Assembly (NCBI GenBank): GCA_947073515.1
Contig: CAMTMC010000008.1
Coordinates: 19,459-83,458, forward strand
From: an uncultured bacterium
GTDB lineage: Bacteria; Bacillota; Clostridia; Oscillospirales; Oscillospiraceae
Length of the DNA stretch: 64,000 nucleotides
Direction of reading: 5' to 3'
Part shown: piece after piece, positions 40,448 through 47,972 of the stretch
Position numbering within the stretch: the first letter of the stretch is position 1
How the letters are laid out: the number at the start of each line of letters is the position of its first letter
Position numbers and translations under genes: made by a program
Notes under the pieces: model-generated
What the model was told of the DNA's origin: nothing
The model's database searches: none
What the model saw: the letters and a program-made list of their open reading frames with translations, nothing else

Positions 40448-40472
40448 GATAAACGGCCCCCTCATTTGAAAA

Positions 40473-40510
40473 AGTAGGTGCTACAATACCTTGACATTGT
40501 AGCACCTACT
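40473..40510. promoter_or_regulatory. Perfect 15-bp inverted repeat (operator candidate) overlapping the promoter -10 of the five-gene operon
   Basis: agtaggtgctacaat (40473-40487) / attgtagcacctact (40496-40510), 8-bp spacer. Confidence 0.75.
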
Positions 40511-40524
40511 ATGTGACCTGTCAA
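40496..40524 (-). promoter_or_regulatory. Sigma70-type promoter of the five-gene operon
   Basis: TTGACA (40524-40519), 17-nt spacer, TACAAT (40501-40496) on minus strand. Confidence 0.8.
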
Positions 40525-40567
40525 TACTCTTCTATGTGAAAAACTTTTTGCATTTACGAAATGCTGT

Positions 40568-40693
40568 TTATCCTCGCTCGCATACGCCGACAGGCTGTCC
40601 TTCTTCAGAGGATACATTCAGGCACGGGAGATAGTAGTCGCCAATCAATTCATAACACAAACCATTATTCTTGTCAAAAATGTACTTGTCCAT
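40568..40693 (-). pseudogene. Truncated TnpV-family transposon protein (41 aa)
   Basis: MDKYIFDKNNGLCYELIGDYYLPCLNVSSEEGQPVGVCERG*; resembles the N-terminus of TnpV (MxKYIFDxxNGLxYELxGDYYLPCL) and then stops. Confidence 0.65.
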
Positions 40694-40999
40694 CTTGAAA
40701 TCCTCCGCTATCATAATATTCGCACATACGTCTCAGTTCTCCGATTGCCACACGTTGTTATATCCTGTTGCGTGATTTTCTTGCCCTTGCTTTTGCCCTT
40801 ATGGGCAACCAGGGTAAGGGTAAACTTGTGTGAAACCGAATAAAGGGATAAGGCGAACACACTGCGAAAAATCCATTGTTTTCAAGGCTTTCGGAGGATT
40901 TTATTGAAAACCTACGGTGAGCAATGACCGCTCATAAAATCGTAGTATTCAAATTCCTTTTTATCACACACCCCCACAATCTCATCACAAAAACAAAAA

Positions 41000-41052
41000 G
41001 GAATGACCCCTAACTGCCCGTTTCGTAATCCGTTGCAGCTAGGGGTCATTCC
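41000..41052 (-). terminator. Strong terminator-like hairpin in mobile-element debris
   Basis: ggaatgacccctaactgc/gcagctaggggtcattcc (17/18 paired, one G-T wobble), followed on minus strand by TTTTTGTTTTT. Confidence 0.7.
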
Positions 41053-41177
41053 TGTTCATTCTTGTTATCTAACATCATTTTGGCTACCTCCGTTTCTACA
41101 AGATGCGTTTCGCCGCCTTCCCCGTCCAGCAACCTCTGAACCAATTCCTCGACTATCTCTTTTGTGGCCGTATTTAC
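41046..41177 (-). pseudogene. C-terminal coding remnant in decayed mobile DNA
   Basis: Open minus-strand segment VNTATKEIVEELVQRLLDGEGGETHLVETEVAKMMLDNKNEQE* ending just before the hairpin; no start in the same frame upstream. Confidence 0.3.
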
Positions 41178-41684
41178 GGCTGTATATCCTCATACGTGAG
41201 GCCCTTTGAGTCGGATTGTTCGGTTTGCTTTCCGGTTGTGCCGCTGCACGCTCCCTGAATGCCGAGCCTGCTCAAGCTTCAAAATGAGATTCGCCGGGAC
41301 TTCCATCACCACCGCTTGGGACCGACCTTCGCTCCGCCTGGCCGCCTCCGCGGCCCCGCTTCACACCACTCGCTTTGCTGTGATCTCCCACCGGGCTCTC
41401 CCTTTTCCCGATTTTCCCTGGCCTGTGGTTTTTGCCCTTCCTGACCTGGTCTTGGACTGTCTGATCCTTTTACCTCGCTTCTCGGCTTCAGGTGCTGGGG
41501 TATTTAGCTGTACATTGGACTCACCCTTTCCTTGGTTATACTTTACCACACTAGTACACTCTTGTCAAGAAGTTTTTCTTCGGTTTTCTACACAAATCAT
41601 TTCCCGCTGTTTTAGACGCTTTGCATAAACCGGCGGGAGAACTTGCAAAAACGCCCCTGGAGCGCTGCTCCAGGGGCGGCCTGT

Positions 41685-42374
41685 TCACATGTGTTCCGGC
41701 GGGGGGGCCGCCGCCAGCTCCCGCATCCAGCGGTAGAGGGGCACCAGGGACTTCCACCCCTCCAGCACCTGCCCGGCCAGCTCCGGGCTGGTGAAGGCCC
41801 CCTCACAGCTGGGGTTCCGGGTCAGGCTGATCTGCTTGCGGTTGTACCAGGGGGAGAGCAGCGGCCCGGGGTCCCCCTTGGGGCGCTTGTACGCCTCCCC
41901 CTCCAGGTTGAACTCCCCCCGCTCCTCCACCGCCCGGACCAGCTTCTCCAGGGGCTTGGGGTCCCGGTCAATGCTGGCCCGGAGCTTGGCCATGGTCAGG
42001 GGGGCGGGGTCCCACACCCCCATGCCGTAGCTGTACCCCTCGGGGGAAATCTCAAACCACAGGCAGGGGATTGCGCAGTCCCGCTCCCCCGGCTTTCGCA
42101 GGGAGAACCACAGGTGGTCCTTGTAGGGCCCCCGGCCAAAGAGCCGCCGGGCGTCCCGGTAGATCCGGCTCACCTTCAGCTCCAGGCCCAGCTCGGGGTA
42201 GAGCTCCGTCATTTCCCGGGTAAGCCAGGCGGCCAGGGCCCGGGTAGGCCGGTCCACCAGCGCCAGGAACTCCTCCTTGTGGGCCAGGAACCAGCCCCGC
42301 TCGTTGTTGAAACGCAGGTTCCAGAGGAAGTCGATGGTCCCCTGGGTGTAGCCCTGAAATTCCATGCCGTCCAT
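41685..42374 (-). CDS. DUF2461-family protein
   Basis: LWNLRFNNERGWFLAHKEEF..., SRIYRDARRLFGRGPYKDHLWFSLR... Confidence 0.85.
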   Translation of the reverse strand: MDGMEFQGYTQGTIDFLWNLRFNNERGWFLAHKEEFLALVDRPTRALAAWLTREMTELYPELGLELKVSRIYRDARRLFGRGPYKDHLWFSLRKPGERDCAIPCLWFEISPEGYSYGMGVWDPAPLTMAKLRASIDRDPKPLEKLVRAVEERGEFNLEGEAYKRPKGDPGPLLSPWYNRKQISLTRNPSCEGAFTSPELAGQVLEGWKSLVPLYRWMRELAAAPPPEHM

Positions 42375-44249
42375 TTATTGGGACCCCCCCGCCTCCGGGC
42401 CCGGGCGGGCATCAAGGCCGGGGTCAGGCCCCGGATCCTCCGGGGGCGTGACGGGGTTCTCCGGAACGCTGGGCTCCACCGGCGGGTCGTCGGGGGTTCC
42501 GGGGTTGGCAGGCTCCCCGGTCCCCGGGTCAATGGGGGTAATCCCGGAATCACTGGGGGGTGTGGTGACCCCCGGGTCAACCGGGGAGGTGGTCCCTCCC
42601 GGCTGGGGAGGCGTGCCATTGGGCCAGGTGGCCGGGTCGCCGTCGGCGGGGTTATAGTGGTAGGTATTGGGCCGCATCTTGTACTTACTGCCGCCCATGT
42701 CCTGCTTGTCGATCTCGTTACCGTCCTTGTCGTAAATATAGCGGTAGGTGTGGGCGCTCCAGCCGGTATAGGCGTACTGCTCCCGGTCCAGCACCAGGGT
42801 GCCCTGGGGGACGCTGGGGTCGGGGGCATACACGGTGGTGGGGGCCACCCGGTCAAAGGTGCTGCTCTTGGGCACGGCGTAGATCCCCTCCGGGTTGGTG
42901 CCGTAGAGCTTCACGTTCAGGTACCGCTTGCCGTTGGAGTCGTAGCTGTTGGTGACGATCTTAACGGGGTAGTCGGTGTTGTTTTTAAAGCGGAAGTCCA
43001 GGCTGCCATAGAAAACCGTGGCGTCCATGCCCAGATCCACATATCCGGTGTTGAACTGGTGGCAGTGGCGCTCCACCACCTCCAGGTTGGTGTGGAGAAC
43101 GGCGTAGTAGATGGTGGAGGAGGTCTGGCAGATGCCGCCCCCGATGTCGTCCACCGACTGACCCGCCTTGTAGATGGGGGCGTTTCTATACCCCTTGTCA
43201 GCGGAGCGGCTGCCGGTGGTGTTGTTGTAGGAGAACTCCTGGCCGGGCAGCAGGATCACGTTGTTGCACGCCTCGGCGGACAGTTTTACGTTATATTTCC
43301 GGTTGGAGGAGCCGGACACCCTTGTGGTGCCCTCCCCCAGCAGATCCCGGAAGAGCTTCCCCTCCAGGCTCTCCTTGGTGTCCTTGGGCTGGGTAACGGT
43401 CAGGGGGACAGAGAAGGTCTCCCCCTCGGCGGCCTGGGAATAGGCGGTCTCCAGGGCGGCCACGTCAAAGTCCACCCCCACTGTGTGGCCGGTGACCTCA
43501 AAGGTCTCCGGGTCCATCTGGGCGCTGACCGGCTCCACGTACACCGCCCGGTGGATGGCCTCGAAGTCGGGCCGCTCCGTCTGGCTCCGGGAGGCGGCCA
43601 GGACAACCCGCTTCTCCACCGGGCCGCCCCCGCCGCCCAGCGCCTCCTGGAACCCCTCCTGGAGGGCCTCCCTGGCGTCCTTCTCCACGGTGTCCCAGTC
43701 CACGGTGACCACCGGGGCGCCCTTGGTCATCACCAGCTTGTCGCCCTCCACCTGATAGCCGTGGTCCGCGGTGGAGCCGGCCACCGCCCGCTCCATCCGC
43801 TCCATCAGGTCCCGCAGGGCCGGCTCGTCCTCCGGCAATCCCATGGGCACCTGGCTGGACATGCCCAGCATATGGCCCGCCAGCTGATAGCCGCTTTGGA
43901 GGAACTGCTCGTGGCCCAGGGCGAAGGCCTCCTCTACCAGGCCGGGCGTATACGTCAGCTGGCTGGCGTCCATGCTCTCCTCCAGCCCCTCATAGACCAA
44001 GGTGAGCTTGATGTCTCCCCCCCGCTGCTCAAAGGCGGTCCGGACGGCCGACTCGGCCTGGGCCAGCGTCAGGTTGGACACATCCACCCCAGCCACCGAC
44101 ACGTTGGGCAGAATGGTGTCCCGGCTGACAGCCCAGGCGCACAGCCCCAGATAGGCCGCCGCCAGCGTGCCCGCCACCGCCCCGGTGATGATCCAGGGCA
44201 GCTTCTTGCCGCCGCCCTCTTCTTTTTTTTCTAGCCGCCGTCCTTCCAT
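42375..44249 (-). CDS. VanW-family protein with N-terminal TM, peptidoglycan-binding-like domains and Pro/Gly-rich C-terminal tail
   Basis: NRKYNVKLSAEACNNVILLPGQEFSYNNTTGSRSADKGYRNAPIYKAGQSVDDIGGGICQTSSTIYYAVLHTNLEVVERHCH. Confidence 0.92.
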   Translation of the reverse strand: MEGRRLEKKEEGGGKKLPWIITGAVAGTLAAAYLGLCAWAVSRDTILPNVSVAGVDVSNLTLAQAESAVRTAFEQRGGDIKLTLVYEGLEESMDASQLTYTPGLVEEAFALGHEQFLQSGYQLAGHMLGMSSQVPMGLPEDEPALRDLMERMERAVAGSTADHGYQVEGDKLVMTKGAPVVTVDWDTVEKDAREALQEGFQEALGGGGGPVEKRVVLAASRSQTERPDFEAIHRAVYVEPVSAQMDPETFEVTGHTVGVDFDVAALETAYSQAAEGETFSVPLTVTQPKDTKESLEGKLFRDLLGEGTTRVSGSSNRKYNVKLSAEACNNVILLPGQEFSYNNTTGSRSADKGYRNAPIYKAGQSVDDIGGGICQTSSTIYYAVLHTNLEVVERHCHQFNTGYVDLGMDATVFYGSLDFRFKNNTDYPVKIVTNSYDSNGKRYLNVKLYGTNPEGIYAVPKSSTFDRVAPTTVYAPDPSVPQGTLVLDREQYAYTGWSAHTYRYIYDKDGNEIDKQDMGGSKYKMRPNTYHYNPADGDPATWPNGTPPQPGGTTSPVDPGVTTPPSDSGITPIDPGTGEPANPGTPDDPPVEPSVPENPVTPPEDPGPDPGLDARPGPEAGGSQ

Positions 44250-44593
44250 TCCACTGATTCCCTCCTGCCGGCCCGGGGCCGGTTCTTTTGTACCAAGCAT
44301 ATATTATAGCATGCCCCCTCCGCCCTTACAATTACAGAATAGTTACAATGCGGGGGGATTCCCCGCTAATTCCTGCCAGCCCGTCAAAACCCGCCATTTA
44401 CTTTTTGGGGGAAATGGCCTATGATAGAGGCAGGCCGCCCTTTCCGCCGGCGGGCGCTGATCTCCGCTCCCGGCGGCGCCCGTCAGCCTCTCGGGGGCAG
44501 GGCCCGTTTCTTCATGGAATTTTAAGAAAAAATCAATTCCATTTTGGGAAAGTTCTGTTATGATAGGGATACAACGTGTGTGGGGGGTACATC

Positions 44594-45790
44594 ATGTCTG
44601 ATTTTTACGAGGAAAGACCCAAGCCGAAAAACGATTCCGTCTACTGGCTGATCGCCATCGGCCTGCTGGTCACCGGCGTTGCCGCCCCGGTGGGCATCAT
44701 TATGATTATCCTAAAAATGTTCAGCGGGGATAAAGCACGGGGCCGCCACCCCTATTACCAGGGGCGGGATCAGGCTGACGGGACAGCCTGGGACGCCCAG
44801 GGCTCCGCCCCCTCCCAACAGCCCGCCCCGGCCAAGGCGCCCAAGGCCAAAGCCAAGCCCGCCCAGAAGAAAAAGCCGGGCCGGAACCGGATCGCTGAGA
44901 TGGACAAATCCGGCAAGACCTGGGCCATCGCCGGGGGCGCCACGGCCGCGGGCTGCCTTCTCGGCCTCATTGGCAGTCTTGGGGATCCGCTGTACTGGCT
45001 GTTCAGCGGGAATTTCGCCTTCTTTGTGGAGGAGATCATGGAACTGATGGTGCTCCCCTGCATCGCCGCCGGCGGGCTGGGATGCCTGTGGGCCGGTCTG
45101 CGCAGGCGCAAGCAGGCCAGCCGGTTCCGGGGCTACCTGGCCATGGTGGGGAACCAGAGCTCCGTGTCCATCTCCGACCTGGCCTCCGCCACCGGCCTGT
45201 CCCCCGCCAAGGTGCGGGACGACCTGGCCGACATGCTGGACGAGGGCATCTTCCCCCAGGGCTACCTGGACTACGGCGGCGACCGGCTGGTCCTGTCCAA
45301 CGAGGGAGTGGCCGCCCAGCCCGCCAGGGAGCGCCCCCAGGAGCCCCCCCAGTCCCAGAAGCAGCCGGACCAGGAGAACGCCATCCTGGCCGAGATCAAG
45401 GCGGTAAACGACGCCATTGACAACGAGAAGATGTCCGCCCAGATCGACCGGATCGGGGTCATCACCGCCAAAATCCTGGACTACCAGAAGTCCCACCCGG
45501 ACAAAGCCCCCCAGCTCCACAGCTTCCTCAGCTACTACCTGCCCACCACCCTGAAAATCCTACGGGCCTACGGCCAGCTGGAGGCCCAGGAGATCTCCGG
45601 GCAGAACATCGCCGCCGCCATGGGCCGCATTGAGGGCATGATGGACAAGGTGGTGGAGGGCTTCGAGAAGCAGCTGGACCTGCTGTTCCAGGGGGACGCC
45701 ATGGACATCACCACCGACGTGGAGGTGCTGGAGCGGATGCTGGCCAAGGACGGCCTGTCCGACCGCCCGGGGCTGACCTTGGGCCTGTAA
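44594..45790 (+). CDS. Membrane protein with XpaC-like C-terminal region (5-bromo-4-chloroindolyl phosphate hydrolysis family)
   Basis: Two hydrophobic segments, then DQENAILAEIKAVNDAIDNEKMSAQIDRIGVITAKILDYQKSHPDKAPQLHSFLSYYLPTTLKILRAYGQLE. Confidence 0.7.
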   Translation: MSDFYEERPKPKNDSVYWLIAIGLLVTGVAAPVGIIMIILKMFSGDKARGRHPYYQGRDQADGTAWDAQGSAPSQQPAPAKAPKAKAKPAQKKKPGRNRIAEMDKSGKTWAIAGGATAAGCLLGLIGSLGDPLYWLFSGNFAFFVEEIMELMVLPCIAAGGLGCLWAGLRRRKQASRFRGYLAMVGNQSSVSISDLASATGLSPAKVRDDLADMLDEGIFPQGYLDYGGDRLVLSNEGVAAQPARERPQEPPQSQKQPDQENAILAEIKAVNDAIDNEKMSAQIDRIGVITAKILDYQKSHPDKAPQLHSFLSYYLPTTLKILRAYGQLEAQEISGQNIAAAMGRIEGMMDKVVEGFEKQLDLLFQGDAMDITTDVEVLERMLAKDGLSDRPGLTLGL

Positions 45791-45832
45791 ACAAAAACCG
45801 CCTCGGAACGGGGCGTTGAGATGAGAAACGAT

Positions 45833-45884
45833 CTGTAGGGGCGCGTATTACGCGCCCGCGGGCGGCTGATAGCCGCCCCTACAG
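45833..45884. repeat. Short double-hairpin repeat, copy 1
   Basis: ctgtaggggcgcgtattacgcgcccgcgggcggctgatagccgcccctacag; reverse-complement homolog at 53240-53290. Confidence 0.75.
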
Positions 45885-45921
45885 GGTTTCTTCAAGTAAC
45901 GCCCTCATCCGAGGCGCTTTT

Positions 45922-45954
45922 ATAGCCGGCACACTTAGGAAGTGTGCCGGCTAT
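45922..45954. terminator. Terminator hairpin downstream of folA
   Basis: atagccggcacactt/aagtgtgccggctat, perfect 15-bp stem. Confidence 0.75.
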
Positions 45955-45955
45955 A

Positions 45956-46435
45956 TTATACTCTCTTATAGGTAACCCGATGAAACAGAATCCCGCTCTC
46001 CTCCTGAGCCGGCCCCTCCTCCTCCACACGCCACTCCGGGGCCCGGTCCAGATCGGGAAAATAGCGGTCGGCCGGATACTCAGCGTGGACCTTTGTCACA
46101 TAGGCCGTATCACAGCGGCCCAGAAGCGCCTCGTACACCGAGGCCCCCCCAATGACAAAGGAGTCCGGCGGCGCCACCTGAAGCAGGGCGTCTAAATCTG
46201 GAAACACCTCCGCCCCCTCGGGGGAGAAATCCGGGTCCCGGGACAGAATCAAGTTCCGCCGGCCTTTCAGCGGGCGCCCCCCCGGAAAAGTAGCCAGCGT
46301 TTTGCGTCCTAAAATAACGGGGTGCCCCATCGTGGTCTCCCGGAAATAGTTCAGATCACCAGGGATATAGATAATCTGGTCCCCATCGTTGCCAATCCCC
46401 CATTTTTCATCCACCAAAACAATCGCCTTCATCAT
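45956..46435 (-). CDS. folA: Dihydrofolate reductase
   Basis: MMKAIVLVDEKWGIGNDGDQIIYIPGDLNYFRETTMGHPVILGRKT; FVIGGASVYEALLGRCDTAYVTKV; next to thyA. Confidence 0.93.
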   Translation of the reverse strand: MMKAIVLVDEKWGIGNDGDQIIYIPGDLNYFRETTMGHPVILGRKTLATFPGGRPLKGRRNLILSRDPDFSPEGAEVFPDLDALLQVAPPDSFVIGGASVYEALLGRCDTAYVTKVHAEYPADRYFPDLDRAPEWRVEEEGPAQEESGILFHRVTYKRV

Positions 46436-46455
46436 GGAGACCTCCTTTTCTATCG

Positions 46456-47286
46456 CTACACCGCCACGGGGATTTTGCCCCCCACCGGGTGGGCCTGGTA
46501 CCCCTCCAGCCTCACGCTGTCCGGGGTAAACTGGTAAAAGTCAGTGACGGATGGGTCCAGGATAAACTCCGGGGCCTGGTAGGGCTCCCGCTCCAGCATC
46601 TCCTCCACCATGGGGACGTGGCGGTCGTAGATGTGGCAGTCCGCGATGACGTGGACCAGCTCCCCGGCCTCCAGGCCGGACACCTGGGCGAACATGTGGA
46701 GCAGGACGGCATACTGCATCACGTTCCAGCCGTTGGCGGTGAGCATATCCTGGCTGCGCTGGTTCAAAATGCCGTTGAGGGTCTTGCCCGACACGTTGAA
46801 GGTCATGGAGTAGGCGCAGGGGTACAGGGCCATCTCACTCAGGTCGTGGTGGTTGTACATGCTGGTGAGGATCCGGCGGGAGGCCGGGTCGTGCCTCAGG
46901 TCCCACAGCGCCTTGTCCACCTGGTCCATATCCCCCTGGGGATAGTGGTGTTTCACGCCCAGCTGGTAGCCGTAGGCCTTGCCGATGGTGCCCTTCTCGT
47001 CCGCCCAGGCGTCCCACACATGGCTGTTCAGCTGGTGGATGTCGTTGGACTTCTTCTGCCAGATCCACAGCAGCTCGTCCACCGCCGACTTCAGGAACTG
47101 CTTGCGGACGGTGAGGATGGGGAACTCCTGTCTCAGGTCGTACCGGTTGACCACGCCGAACAGCTTGACCGTGTGGGCGGGGGTCCCGTCCTCCCACCGG
47201 GGGCGGACCTGGAGATCGGTGTCCCAGACGCCCTTGGACAGGATGTCCCTGCAATTTTGAATGAATACCTGGTCGGCGTAGCTCAT
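46456..47286 (-). CDS. thyA: Thymidylate synthase
   Basis: KTIGKAYGYQLG, ALYPCAYSMTFNV, NQRSQDMLTANGWNVMQYAVLLHMFAQ. Confidence 0.95.
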   Translation of the reverse strand: MSYADQVFIQNCRDILSKGVWDTDLQVRPRWEDGTPAHTVKLFGVVNRYDLRQEFPILTVRKQFLKSAVDELLWIWQKKSNDIHQLNSHVWDAWADEKGTIGKAYGYQLGVKHHYPQGDMDQVDKALWDLRHDPASRRILTSMYNHHDLSEMALYPCAYSMTFNVSGKTLNGILNQRSQDMLTANGWNVMQYAVLLHMFAQVSGLEAGELVHVIADCHIYDRHVPMVEEMLEREPYQAPEFILDPSVTDFYQFTPDSVRLEGYQAHPVGGKIPVAV

Positions 47287-47402
47287 AGCCAGCAGCTCCT
47301 TTTGTCGATGAATCGAGCACAGTTTTTCCTATTTTACCATACGCCCCGGAAAAGAGCAAGAGGGCGGGAGTTCTCCCGCCCGCTCATGAATGTCCACCTG
47401 TC

Positions 47403-47639
47403 TCAGGCCCCTTTGTACTTCTTCCGCGTGGCGATGCCCCCCCGGATATGGCGCTCCGCCTTGTTCTCCTCCAGCACCTGTTTCACCTGGAGGTAGAGCG
47501 AGCGGTTGAAGGAGGGCAGCCGCTCGGACAAGTCCTTATGTACAGTGCTTTTACTGATCCCGAATTTTCCAGCGGCGGACCGGACAGTGACCCGGTTCTC
47601 TATGATATAGAGCGCCAGGCGCTCCGCCCGTTCCTCCAT
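47403..47639 (-). CDS. spoIIID: Sporulation transcriptional regulator SpoIIID
   Basis: MEERAERLALYIIENRVTVRSAAGKFGISKSTVHKDLSERLPSFNRSLYLQVKQVLEENKAERHIRGGIATRKKYKG. Confidence 0.95.
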   Translation of the reverse strand: MEERAERLALYIIENRVTVRSAAGKFGISKSTVHKDLSERLPSFNRSLYLQVKQVLEENKAERHIRGGIATRKKYKGA

Positions 47640-47671
47640 GTTTCCTTTCAAAGCACAACACTCCCCGCCTC

Positions 47672-47838
47672 TTAGAACCTGCATTCACCAGCTCAAACAG
47701 CCATCTAAGCGGATCGTCCGCCGCCCCCGGCGTTGGGAAATCTTGAACTCCACCCAGGGTTCCGGCGATTCCCCGCCCCGCGGGCCAAGCGAGCGCGCTC
47801 GCTTATCTGGAATGTTCGCTTATGGATACCGGTTCTTA
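47672..47838. repeat. MITE-like palindromic repeat, copy B
   Basis: Termini ttagaacctgcattca / tggataccggttctta; the reverse complement aligns with 20249-20416 across its length. Confidence 0.75.
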
Positions 47839-47972
47839 CTGCTCCATCCTATGCGGGACGGCGGCGGGATATGTTGTCAATTTGGTTGGTCTATGCCAGG
47901 AAAATGCCCGGCATGTTGGACAAAGGCCCATCCAGGCGGTTCGGCGGTGTTTGCTGGCTGTAAGCGGGGCTC

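Noticed and set aside
40441-40510. Possible CRISPR-like or tandem repeat because of repeated GTAGGTGCTACAAT
   Set aside because: Only two arms in inverse orientation; it is a single palindrome at a promoter, and no CRISPR array is visible anywhere in the window.
41003-41628. Plus-strand ORFs 41003-41209 and 41206-41628
   Set aside because: Biased composition (Pro/Arg/Ser/Leu/Phe), no domain resemblance, no ribosome-binding site noted; region looks like mobile-element debris with signals on the minus strand.
41643-44234. 863-aa plus-strand ORF antisense to the DUF2461 and VanW genes
   Set aside because: GC-driven open frame with no recognisable domain; the minus-strand genes explain the region.
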